8,387 bases of DNA, taken from positions 8,470-16,856 of the forward strand of contig DDRC01000256.1 of NCBI GenBank assembly GCA_002342985.1, written 5' to 3'. The stretch is from Flavobacteriales bacterium UBA2426 (GTDB lineage Bacteria; Bacteroidota; Bacteroidia; Flavobacteriales_F; PHOS-HE28). Below are positions 1 to 6,657 of this stretch, piece after piece. The stretch's first letter is position 1. The number at the start of each line of letters is the position of its first letter. The notes below the pieces were generated by a model. The model was given only the letters and a program-made list of their open reading frames with translations, was not told where the DNA came from and did no database searches. The position numbers and the translations under genes were made by a program.

Positions 1-1346
1 TCACCATCGATGCCCGCACGGAGATCACCACCAAGCTCCTGAGCGAGGAGGGGTATGCTGTGGTGAAGCGGGATAGTGAAGGCGGGGAGCATGAGGAGAC
101 CTTTGTGCACCGCGACTTCGAGAAGAAGTTCTTCAGCCCGGAGACGAACGCCGAGTTCTGCAAGGCTTTCCTTGACCATGCCCTGACGGACCCCATCAAT
201 GGCGAACTGGGCAAGAGCATCGTGTTCTGCGTGAGCCAAAGCCACGCCCGCAAGGTCGCCGAGATCCTCAACGAGATGGCCCACGCACGCTGGCCGGGGC
301 GTTACCAGAGCGACTTCGCCGTGCAGGTGACCAGCCTGGTGCAGGGCGCGCAGCAGATGACGGTGAACTTCGCCAACAACGTGCTGCTCGGAAACAGTCC
401 CGTGTTGACGGGCTACCGCACCAGCAAGGCCCGGGTGTGCGTCACCGTGGGCATGATGACCACCGGCTACGACTGCGAGGACCTGCTGAACGTGGTGCTT
501 ATGCGGCCCATCTTCAGCCCCAGCGATTTCGTGCAGATGAAGGGGCGCGGCACCCGCAAATGGACCTTCAGCCACAGCGAACGCGATGAACGGGGCAATA
601 CGGAGACCGTAAGCCGCCCCAAGGAGGCCTTCAAGCTATTCGACTTCTTCGCCAACTGCGAGTACTTCGAGGAGAAGTTCAACTACGACGCCAAGCTCAG
701 CGTGGTGGTTCCCAAGGATGAACCGGGCGCAGGCCGCGACTTCATCGGTGGCACGGGCAAATACCACAAGCACCTCGCAGCCGACCCCATCACGTCCTTT
801 GAATCGAAGGCCGTGGGCGCGCAAGGCATGAAGATCGATCGCGAGATGTTCCGCGACCGCTTTGAGCAGCGCATCCAAGGCGACGCCGACATACGCCGCT
901 ACGTGCAGGCCGGCAACTGGGACCAGGTGCTGCACTACATCCAGTCCGAGGTGCTGGACAAGCCGGAGGAGTTCTTCACCCTGGAGAAGCTGCGCAAGGC
1001 CTACACCGTGGACCGCAAGCTGAGCCTGCGCGAGGTGGTGGAGAAGATCTTCGGCATCATCGCCCGGTTCAAATTGAAGGACGAGCTACTGGAGGAGGAG
1101 TTCCAGAAGTTCGTAAGCATCCATCCTCCTGCCGAAGAGGAGAACATCACCGCCCTCCGCCACTTTTTCAAGGCCTACGTGGTGGACCAGGACGTGCGCG
1201 AGATCGTGAAGCAGAAAAGCTTCCAGCGTCTGGCCAACCACCCGGCCTTGACCATGGAGGAGTTCAAGGCCATTACACCGAACAGCCGCAGCTTGGTGCC
1301 TGACTATGTGGATACCTACGTCAAGCTTGATCAGTTCGCTGCCTGA
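1..1346 (+). CDS. hsdR: Type I restriction endonuclease subunit R (HsdR), C-terminal part
   Basis: This is the ATP-driven translocase/nuclease subunit of a Type I restriction system, cut by the window edge. The frame is open from position 3, so the GTG at 60 is internal and not the start; about 447 residues are present. Counting from the GTG at 60, the second RecA-like helicase lobe is visible: a motif IV-like strand SIVFCVSQ (53-60), motif V around TTGYDCEDLLNVVLMRP (134-150) and motif VI QMKGRGTR (159-166) with its arginine finger. The stretch after FKLFDFFANCEYFEEKFNYD resembles the C-terminal domain of EcoEI-type R subunits, which contacts the methyltransferase. The N-terminal nuclease domain and helicase motifs I-III must lie upstream. 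Its stop overlaps the next ATG by one base (TGATG), which implies coupled translation. The assignment to the HsdR family is firm; the EcoEI subfamily is probable. Confidence 0.93.
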   Translation, partial: TIDARTEITTKLLSEEGYAVVKRDSEGGEHEETFVHRDFEKKFFSPETNAEFCKAFLDHALTDPINGELGKSIVFCVSQSHARKVAEILNEMAHARWPGRYQSDFAVQVTSLVQGAQQMTVNFANNVLLGNSPVLTGYRTSKARVCVTVGMMTTGYDCEDLLNVVLMRPIFSPSDFVQMKGRGTRKWTFSHSERDERGNTETVSRPKEAFKLFDFFANCEYFEEKFNYDAKLSVVVPKDEPGAGRDFIGGTGKYHKHLAADPITSFESKAVGAQGMKIDREMFRDRFEQRIQGDADIRRYVQAGNWDQVLHYIQSEVLDKPEEFFTLEKLRKAYTVDRKLSLREVVEKIFGIIARFKLKDELLEEEFQKFVSIHPPAEEENITALRHFFKAYVVDQDVREIVKQKSFQRLANHPALTMEEFKAITPNSRSLVPDYVDTYVKLDQFAA

Positions 1347-1918
1347 TGCGTATTGAGCATAAGTTCAAGGAGCATGTGATCCATCCAGGAACAAAGCGTT
1401 TGATCGTGGGTACCTTCAATCCGGGTCAGCCTGGAAATGACGCCGAGTACTTCTATGGGCGTTCGTCAAGTCTGTTCTGGAGTTTGCTGCCAAATGCACT
1501 TGGCGTTGAAACCAGTCTGCCACGCTCTGTTGAAGCCTGGAAGGCATTCCATCTGCTGCATCATATAGACTTCATGGACATGATAGCTGCGCTGGACAAT
1601 GTTCCTGAAAGGGTCGGATTGGCTTACAAGGATGAGATCGTCGACAGGTATGCCATTTCATGCTTCTGTGTTGGTTCGCTCATTGACCGGCATCCAGACA
1701 TCATGCAAGTCTTCTTTACTCGCAGCACCTTTGACAGAAAAGTCATCCCAGTCATCCATGGGGTCGCAATGGATATAAGCAAGCGCACGAAAGCCCGCGG
1801 TGGTCGCTGCTATGGGTTGCTTTCCCCCGCGGATTATGATGCTCCATGGACCAAGCGACGCCCAGCGCAATGGCGCAAGGCACTCACCGGGCAACTCAGT
1901 CCACTTGAACTGCATTAA
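1346..1918 (+). CDS. Uracil-DNA glycosylase superfamily protein (Mug/HDG-like)
   Basis: A 190-aa protein that looks like a small DNA-base glycosylase, an enzyme that removes a damaged or modified base and leaves an abasic site. Motif 1 is VGTFNPG (21-27); N25 sits where GxNPG enzymes such as Mug carry the catalytic or water-positioning Asn. It is followed by YFYGRSSSLFWSLLP (35-49), the aromatic Y-G-R...FW block typical of hypoxanthine/mismatch-type members. Near the C-terminus, GLLSPADYDAPW (157-168) with RPAQW (172-176) resembles the second active-site loop (SPA...W). The length fits the 160-230 aa usual for the superfamily. The ATG overlaps the hsdR stop and the gene ends 5 nt before hsdMS, so it lies inside the operon. 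It is more AT-rich than its neighbours, which suggests later insertion. Substrate is unknown; candidates are deaminated bases or modified phage bases. The superfamily call is fairly sure, the subfamily is not. Confidence 0.72.
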   Translation: MRIEHKFKEHVIHPGTKRLIVGTFNPGQPGNDAEYFYGRSSSLFWSLLPNALGVETSLPRSVEAWKAFHLLHHIDFMDMIAALDNVPERVGLAYKDEIVDRYAISCFCVGSLIDRHPDIMQVFFTRSTFDRKVIPVIHGVAMDISKRTKARGGRCYGLLSPADYDAPWTKRRPAQWRKALTGQLSPLELH

Positions 1919-1923
1919 CTCAG

Positions 1924-4900
1924 ATGCTCGACAGCACCACCAAACGCCGCATCGACGACTGCCGCGACATCCTCGTGGGCAAGGTGCCCGACCCCAAGAG
2001 CCAGATCGACCAGATCACCGTGGCCCTCATCTACAAGTTCATGCACGACATGGACCAGGAGGCCGTGGAGCTTGGCGGCACCCCCACCTTCTTCGCCAGG
2101 CACACCGTGGTGGTGAGCGGCAAGAAGGAGGTGAAGGACTACACCCAATTCGCCTGGCCCAAGCTGATGGCCACGAACCTGGGCGGCGAGGACCGCGTGA
2201 AGCTCTACGCCGAAGCCTTGGAGCGCATGCCCGAGAACCCCGGGCTGCCCCAGCTGTTCCGCGACATCTTCAAGAACACCTACCTGCCCTACCGCGACCC
2301 GGCCACCTTGCGGGAGTTCCTCAAGCGCATCAGTGAGTTCACCTACGACCACAGCGAGAAGCTGGGCGATGCCTTCGAGTACCTGCTCAGCATCATGGGC
2401 AGCCAGGGCGATGCCGGGCAGTTCCGCACGCCGCGGCACCTGATCGACTTCATGACGGCGGTGATCGACCCGCAGAAGCACGAGACGATCATGGACCCCG
2501 CCTGCGGCACGGCGGGTTTCCTCATCAGCGCCTATAAGCACATCCTGCGGCACAACAGCAGCAACCACGCGGCCGATGACCCGCTGGCCTTCCAGCTGCA
2601 CGGCGTGAAGCAGGAGGACCTCACCGTGAGCGCCAAGAAGTACGCGGGCGACAAGCTGAGCCCCGACGACCGCAAGCGGCTGGTGCGCAACATCGTCGGC
2701 TACGACATCGACCCCGGCATGGTGAAGCTCGCGTTGGCGAACCTCTACCTGCACGGCTTCCCCGAGCCGCACATCTTCGAGTACGACACCCTGACGAGCA
2801 CCGACCGCTGGGAGGAGCGCTTCGATGTGGTGCTGGCCAACCCGCCCTTCATGAGCCCGAAGGGCGGCATCAAGCCCCACGGCAAGTTCGGCATCCCGAG
2901 CCCCCGCAGCGAGGTGCTCTTTGTGGACTACATCGCCGAACACCTCAACCCCAACGGCCGCGCCCTGATCGTGGTGCCGGAGGGCATCATCTTCCAAAGT
3001 GGCAAGGCCTACAAGGCCCTGCGCAAGAAGCTGGTGGACGAGCACTACCTGGTGGGCGTGGTGAGCGTGCCCGGCGGCGTGTTCAACCCCTACAGCGGGG
3101 TGAAGACCAGCCTGCTCTGGTTCGACCGCGCGCTGGCACGCAAGACGGACAAGCTCCTCTTTGTGAAGGTGGAGAACGATGGCTTTGACCTGGGCGCGCA
3201 GCGCAGGCCCATTGCGCAGAACGACCTGCCGGAGGTCTTTGCGCTGATGACGGACTACAAGCGGGCGTTGGTGGAGGGGATGGAGTGGGAGGCGCCGAAG
3301 GGATGGGAGGCGAAGGCACTGCAGGTTGAGCGTGAACGAATCGGTGCGAATGCGGAATACAGCTTGAGCGGTGATCGATTCTTGCACGCTCCATCAATGG
3401 GGGCACATGATGTTCGCATGGTGCCGCTTGGTGAACTTGCCGATCTTGAATACGGCTACACGGAATCTGCAAGTGATGCCGGCGATGTGCGCTTCTTGCG
3501 TATCACCGACATCGATGAGCATGGGCGTCTTCGCGACGACGGGGCGAAGTACATCACCTTGACGGATGCGTCGCGGGACTACTTGGTGAAGAAGGACGAC
3601 CTTCTTGTTGCACGTACAGGTGCGACCTATGGAAAGACCTTGCTCATTGAGAAGGATGCTGATGCGGTGTTTGCGTCATACTTGATCCGTATCCGATTCA
3701 AAGCGAAGGATGTTCTTCCGAAGTACTACTGGCTCTTTACGCAAACGGACGAGTACAAGAGACAGGCTGCGCGACTTGCCACTGGCGGTGGACAGCCACA
3801 ATTCAATGGCGGTGCCTTGAAACGGCTCCAGATCCCTCTCCCCCCACTCGCCGAGCAGGAGGCCTTGGTGGCGGAGGTGGAGGGCTACCAGAAGGTGATC
3901 GACGGGGCGCGGCAGGTGGTGGCGCACTACAAGCCGCGCATCACCATCGATCCGAGTTGGGAGATGGTGGAGTTGGGGGAGGTCGTTAAGGAAGCGCAGT
4001 ATGGCCTGTCTGAAAAGATGAACACCGATGGGAAAGGCTGGAAGTGTTTCCGCATGAGTGAGATCCAAGGTGGTCTGGCAGTCGATACTGGGGAAATGAA
4101 ATGTGCGGATATCAGTGAACAGGACCTCCTGAAGTACAAGCTTTACCCTGGCGACATCCTGTTCAACAGGACGAACAGCTATGAGCACGTCGGCAAGACA
4201 GGCATCTTCGAGTTGCAAGGTGATTATGTATTCGCATCCTATCTCGTTCGTCTTAAGGTGAAGGATGGTGTAAACCCTTGGTTCATCAACTACGTGATCA
4301 ACACCGATGCGTTCCAAGCGGATCTGAAGCGATTCGTGAGTAGAGCGATCGGCCAAGCGAACATCAACGTGAGGTCACTTCAGACTTGCTTGGTACCCCT
4401 TCCCCCCCTCCGCGAGCAGGAGCGCATCGTAGCGGACTTGGAGGAGGAGCGGCGCATGGTGGAGGGCTGCCGCGCGCTGATCGCGCGGATGGAGGCGAAG
4501 GTGCGGGAGCGGGTGGCGCGGGTGTGGTCGCCTTCGCCAGCGGCCTCGGCAGCCGATGGGGATGGCGGATCGGATGTCCAACGGGTCGAGGGTTCAGAAC
4601 ATGCGAAGCCGGGGCAGGGGCACAGTGGTACTGCGGTACCTCCGAAGAACTACGACGCGCCGGACATGCAGGTAAACGCTGCAGCCGAGCCCCCGCCTAC
4701 GAACGGTACAGCGCATCCCACAGAGCGCAGGAAGCCGGGCCGCCCGCCCAAGGTGGATGCCACCATGGCGCAGGCCCAGGAGGCCATTGCCACCTACCTC
4801 AGTACGCACCCCGGTTGGCATGGCAAAAGCGCGGTGCTGGAGGCCACTGGCGTGGATGCCGCCAACTGGAACGCGGCGATCAGTGCGCTGCTGGAGAGCG

Positions 4901-4974
4901 GGAAGGTGGAACGGCAGGGGGAGAAGAAGGGGGCGCGTTATAGGATAGAGATGGAAAGCAGCACGGCACGATGA
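1924..4974 (+). CDS. hsdM: Fused Type I methyltransferase and specificity subunit (HsdM-HsdS) with AT-hook/winged-helix tail
   Basis: A 1016-aa N6-adenine methyltransferase fused to its own DNA-recognition subunit. Residues 1-130 are the HsdM N-terminal helical domain. QFRTPRHLIDFM (166-177) is the motif X region, DPACGTAGF (191-199) is motif I binding S-adenosylmethionine, GYDIDPGMV (259-267) follows it, and NPPF (306-309) is catalytic motif IV. The HsdM part ends near the typical RERIGANAEYSLSGDRF (470-486). Two HsdS target-recognition domains follow (about 497-636 and 680-823), each closed by a PLPPLxEQE motif (638-646 and 825-833) and a helical coiled-coil spacer. Residues 869-934 are a Pro/Ala/Gly/Ser-rich linker, 935-943 an AT-hook (RRKPGRPPK), and 944-1009 resemble a winged helix with a final wing GEKKGARYRI. 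Separate M and S genes are the norm, so the fusion and tail are unusual. The reading frame is uninterrupted. ATG 1924 is 5 nt after the previous stop and begins the conserved N-terminus. Confidence 0.95.
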   Translation: MLDSTTKRRIDDCRDILVGKVPDPKSQIDQITVALIYKFMHDMDQEAVELGGTPTFFARHTVVVSGKKEVKDYTQFAWPKLMATNLGGEDRVKLYAEALERMPENPGLPQLFRDIFKNTYLPYRDPATLREFLKRISEFTYDHSEKLGDAFEYLLSIMGSQGDAGQFRTPRHLIDFMTAVIDPQKHETIMDPACGTAGFLISAYKHILRHNSSNHAADDPLAFQLHGVKQEDLTVSAKKYAGDKLSPDDRKRLVRNIVGYDIDPGMVKLALANLYLHGFPEPHIFEYDTLTSTDRWEERFDVVLANPPFMSPKGGIKPHGKFGIPSPRSEVLFVDYIAEHLNPNGRALIVVPEGIIFQSGKAYKALRKKLVDEHYLVGVVSVPGGVFNPYSGVKTSLLWFDRALARKTDKLLFVKVENDGFDLGAQRRPIAQNDLPEVFALMTDYKRALVEGMEWEAPKGWEAKALQVERERIGANAEYSLSGDRFLHAPSMGAHDVRMVPLGELADLEYGYTESASDAGDVRFLRITDIDEHGRLRDDGAKYITLTDASRDYLVKKDDLLVARTGATYGKTLLIEKDADAVFASYLIRIRFKAKDVLPKYYWLFTQTDEYKRQAARLATGGGQPQFNGGALKRLQIPLPPLAEQEALVAEVEGYQKVIDGARQVVAHYKPRITIDPSWEMVELGEVVKEAQYGLSEKMNTDGKGWKCFRMSEIQGGLAVDTGEMKCADISEQDLLKYKLYPGDILFNRTNSYEHVGKTGIFELQGDYVFASYLVRLKVKDGVNPWFINYVINTDAFQADLKRFVSRAIGQANINVRSLQTCLVPLPPLREQERIVADLEEERRMVEGCRALIARMEAKVRERVARVWSPSPAASAADGDGGSDVQRVEGSEHAKPGQGHSGTAVPPKNYDAPDMQVNAAAEPPPTNGTAHPTERRKPGRPPKVDATMAQAQEAIATYLSTHPGWHGKSAVLEATGVDAANWNAAISALLESGKVERQGEKKGARYRIEMESSTAR
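3412..3831 (+). other. Target-recognition domain 1 of the MS fusion
   Basis: This segment codes for about residues 497-636, from VRMVPLGELADLEYGY to just before the first PLPPLAEQE. It carries classic HsdS features: an opening PLGELADLEYG strand, FLRITDID, KKDDLLVARTGATYGK and ASYLIRIRF. Base composition drops and codon choice changes from about 3320 and returns to the GC-rich style right after 3838, as expected of a specificity module exchanged by recombination. It should read one half of a bipartite target site; the sequence it reads cannot be predicted here. Confidence 0.8.
3832..3861 (+). repeat. PLPPLxEQE repeat, copy A, after TRD1
   Basis: Codes for IPLPPLAEQE (residues 637-646). It matches copy B at 4393-4422 at 23 of 30 bases by hand count, ending in the shared run GAGCAGGAG. 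Such paired conserved segments at the ends of HsdS target-recognition domains are the usual crossover points for swapping or duplicating specificity domains. Confidence 0.75.
3961..4392 (+). other. Target-recognition domain 2 of the MS fusion
   Basis: This segment codes for about residues 680-823, starting at MVELGEVVKEAQYGLSEKMN. It shows the HsdS pattern FRMSEIQGG, KYKLYPGDILFNRTNS, GKTGIF and FASYLVRLKV. Like TRD1 it is less GC-rich than the scaffold on both sides; the change is clear near 3985 and again near 4395. It is clearly diverged from TRD1, so the two halves of the target are probably different sequences. Confidence 0.8.
4393..4422 (+). repeat. PLPPLxEQE repeat, copy B, after TRD2
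   Basis: Codes for VPLPPLREQE (residues 824-833), the counterpart of copy A at 3832-3861. It marks the end of TRD2 and the start of the final coiled coil (roughly residues 834-868), which is rich in Glu, Arg and Ala. Confidence 0.75.
4528..4971 (+). other. AT-hook and winged-helix-like C-terminal extension of the MS fusion
   Basis: Residues 869-1016 of the fused protein lie beyond the last HsdS coiled coil. Residues 869-934 are low-complexity (Ala, Gly, Ser, Pro) and look like a flexible linker. RRKPGRPPK at 935-943 (4726-4752) contains the GRP core of an AT-hook that binds the minor groove of AT-rich DNA. Residues 944-1009 can be read as helices (AQAQEAIATYLSTHP, GKSAVLEATG, NAAISALLESGKV) followed by a basic wing (RQGEKKGARYRI), as in winged-helix domains. 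Standard HsdS ends at the coiled coil, so this is an added DNA-contact or regulatory module. The fold is an inference from pattern only. Confidence 0.65.
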
Positions 4975-5732
4975 CGTACAACGTGTTCATTCAGGACTTC
5001 TCGAAACACTTCTTATTGGCACTAACAGAAGATGATTTAGCTCAGGTGATCGAAGCGCATGACACAGGCGCCGATAGCATATCAATACCCGGGCAGCGCA
5101 TTGCACAGCTGACCAACTTCAAGCAGATCAGGATCTTTGAGAATGAACGGGGGGTTAGTAGTCAGCAGATTACAGAGGCCTTAGATCATCGTGCTAGGCC
5201 CTACGGCCGTAGGAACTGGGATGTGACCATCTTGGAGCAACTCGGAAGGGAAGTTACCCGCGAGAAGTTGAAGCATGGGTTCGCCACACAGCCAAGGGCT
5301 GGCAACTTGGCCAAAGTGGTTAACAGTTCTGCTGGTGTTGACTTCTGGGGTCTATTGCATCCAAGTATCACAGAAGTATCCAAGAAACTGTATGGGGACC
5401 GCCACTACAAACAAGCCGCCCAAGCTGCGCTAACAGCGGTTGATGAACGCGTCCAAACAGCCTACCGCGTTAGACACGCTGACGGTAAGCATGGGGTGCA
5501 AATGATGTCGAAGGCATTCTCTAAGGAAGACCCTGTCTTCTATCTGGTCGACCGGGCGAACCCGCAATACGGGGATATCCAGGAAGGGTACATGCACATA
5601 TTCGTAGGTGTCATGCAAGCGATCCGGAATCCAAAGAGCCATGCCAATTTCGAGATCGAGGAGCGAGACGCGATCGAGCTGCTCTTCCTTGCTAGCCGGT
5701 TGCTTCGCAAACTTGACGAGTCACAGAAGTGA
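4971..5732 (+). CDS. TIGR02391/HypothYmh family protein with HEPN-type RNxxxH motif
   Basis: A 253-aa protein. Residues about 128-250 match the TIGR02391 (HypothYmh) pattern: LLHPSITEVSKKLYGDRHYKQAAQAAL (128-154), then VDERV (157-161), MMSKAFS (178-184), QEGYMHIFVGVMQAIRNPKSH (204-224) and a helix ending ASRLLRKLDE. The segment R219-N-P-K-S-H224 is an R-x4-H signature of HEPN RNases, and the domain is mostly helical as that fold requires. The N-terminal 120 residues are unrecognised and may be a sensor or partner-binding part. The start codon overlaps the hsdMS stop (ATGA), strongly implying co-expression. It is more AT-rich than hsdM. By analogy with PrrC, a HEPN anticodon nuclease carried in a Type I locus, it may cut RNA when restriction is disturbed. 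The family call is good; nuclease activity is inferred. Confidence 0.8.
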   Translation: MTYNVFIQDFSKHFLLALTEDDLAQVIEAHDTGADSISIPGQRIAQLTNFKQIRIFENERGVSSQQITEALDHRARPYGRRNWDVTILEQLGREVTREKLKHGFATQPRAGNLAKVVNSSAGVDFWGLLHPSITEVSKKLYGDRHYKQAAQAALTAVDERVQTAYRVRHADGKHGVQMMSKAFSKEDPVFYLVDRANPQYGDIQEGYMHIFVGVMQAIRNPKSHANFEIEERDAIELLFLASRLLRKLDESQK

Positions 5733-5741
5733 ACAACCACC

Positions 5742-5855
5742 ATGACCCAACCGGAAGATCACATCGCCGTGCAACGTCGCATCGTGGCCAAGTTGGAGGG
5801 GCTGATGGCGTTGTGCGATGGGCTGGAGGCGGCGCTGCTGGAAAAGAGGATCTAA
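5742..5855 (+). pseudogene. Short HsdS coiled-coil remnant (37 codons)
   Basis: An open frame ATG 5742 to TAA 5853-5855, beginning 9 nt after the HEPN-like gene. The peptide contains VQRRIVAKLEGLMALCDGLE, which closely resembles the conserved helical spacer of many Type I specificity subunits (EQ-RIVAKVDELMALCDxLE). It differs from both spacers of the MS fusion upstream, so it seems to derive from another hsdS lineage. An in-frame TGA at 5730-5732 shows it does not continue upstream. No target-recognition domain is attached on either side. The most likely explanation is the scar of a specificity gene that was replaced or deleted; a tiny expressed coiled-coil peptide that could dimerise with HsdS is possible but unproven. 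Confidence 0.6.
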
Positions 5856-5884
5856 GCCACGAATAAGTCCAGTCCTTCTTTCTG

Positions 5885-5918
5885 CGCAATAACCGACTGA
5901 TCCCCAGCGCCGGTTGCG
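5885..5918. terminator. Possible weak stem-loop between convergent genes
   Basis: The gap 5856-5931 separates the end of the hsd operon from the end of the minus-strand operon. Within it, CGCAATAACCG (5885-5895) can pair with CGGTTGCG (5911-5918) as an 8-bp stem with a 3-nt bulge and a loop of about 15 nt. There is no clear T-run on either side, so if it terminates transcription it would do so weakly or with Rho. No coding sequence is called in the rest of this gap. Confidence 0.25.
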
Positions 5919-5931
5919 TGATTGTTCTCTG

Positions 5932-6648
5932 TTACATGTGTTCTACCCGCTCGAACAAGCCCGACGAGGATTCAGAGAGTGTGCTGAAAGCCATGCTGTC
6001 CACATGGACAAGGATCTTCTCCTCGTGACTTTTCATTTTCACGGCTACAACTTTCACAAGATCAAGAGCGGCGAGATCAGCATGGTCCAGCAAGTGGACG
6101 TCATGGGCTAGGAACCCCAATTCCTTGCAATAGCCTTGGAGTCGTGCCGCACGATTGATGCCAGGCCCTATCCATTCATCCAGATACGGTTTGCGTCTAT
6201 CCACGATCAGCCTGCGCAAACTGCCGGCGGTGAGCCCGAAGCGGATGGCATTGGGCACCTGCAATGTGTTGATCTCGGCCTGGAGAAGCTTCTTGTTGAA
6301 ATCCGGGAAGCGTCTTTGGAAGTGCATTAGACGTTCCAGGAAATCCCTCACCGTAGAACTCCTCAATTGGCTCATATGCCAGATGAGCAGGAAACCGTCC
6401 CCTAGGAACTTGCTGTGCGCCAGTCGAGGCATCGCTTTCGCTCTGGAAAAATCCGCCCCATTCTCGTCGATGCTAGTGGGCTTTGCCTTGATGAGGGCGT
6501 TGAGATCGGCAATAAGCTTATTCAGATAGCGCTGAACGCTCACATCAGCATCCGGTGATTTGAAGAACTCCGTGGAGTTCTGCAGGTCAATGCACAGGAT
6601 CAAGCACGGCTCAGGCTTCTCCGCGCCAGCGAATGGTTTGAGCTCCAT
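5932..6648 (-). CDS. Stand-alone class III nucleotide cyclase domain protein
   Basis: A 238-aa cytosolic protein formed almost only of a class III adenylate/guanylate cyclase homology domain, which makes a cyclic nucleotide from an NTP. Visible signatures are IDLQNST with metal ligand D21, KFLGDGFLLIW with metal ligand D84 and K80 four residues before it, IRFGLTAGS (135-143), and GPGINRAARLQG (161-172) with the transition-state pair N165 and R169. All four catalytic positions are kept, so activity is likely. K80 corresponds to the base-selecting Lys of adenylate cyclases, but the partner position is E158 (in DEWIG) rather than the usual Asp/Thr, so the product could differ. There is no membrane, HAMP or receiver domain. 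It is the last gene of a three-gene minus-strand operon, 9 nt after the DUF4286-like gene. Single-domain cyclases like this occur in Pycsar anti-phage systems, but that role is inferred. Confidence 0.85.
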   Translation of the reverse strand: MELKPFAGAEKPEPCLILCIDLQNSTEFFKSPDADVSVQRYLNKLIADLNALIKAKPTSIDENGADFSRAKAMPRLAHSKFLGDGFLLIWHMSQLRSSTVRDFLERLMHFQRRFPDFNKKLLQAEINTLQVPNAIRFGLTAGSLRRLIVDRRKPYLDEWIGPGINRAARLQGYCKELGFLAHDVHLLDHADLAALDLVKVVAVKMKSHEEKILVHVDSMAFSTLSESSSGLFERVEHM

Positions 6649-6657
6649 ATGAACTGA

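Noticed and set aside
1915..3387. Long minus-strand open frame (490 codons) opposite hsdM
   Set aside because: It is a shadow of the GC-rich hsdM frame. Its translation is a monotonous run of Val, Leu, His and Ala with no recognisable domain, while the plus strand encodes clear methyltransferase motifs.
3676..4356. Minus-strand open frame of 226 codons opposite the TRD region
   Set aside because: The plus strand here has unmistakable HsdS motifs, and the minus frame has no recognisable motif or start context.
4386..4943. Plus-strand frame of 185 codons overlapping the end of the MS fusion
   Set aside because: It is an alternative frame dominated by Gly, Ala and Arg; the fusion frame continues into an AT-hook and winged-helix-like pattern instead.
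5852..5925. Minus-strand frame in the convergent gap reading ...DQSVIAQKEGLDLFVA-stop
   Set aside because: The peptide looks protein-like and might be the tail of a lost gene. However, it has no start, is about 25 codons long, and runs into the cyclase gene out of frame, so it cannot be supported.
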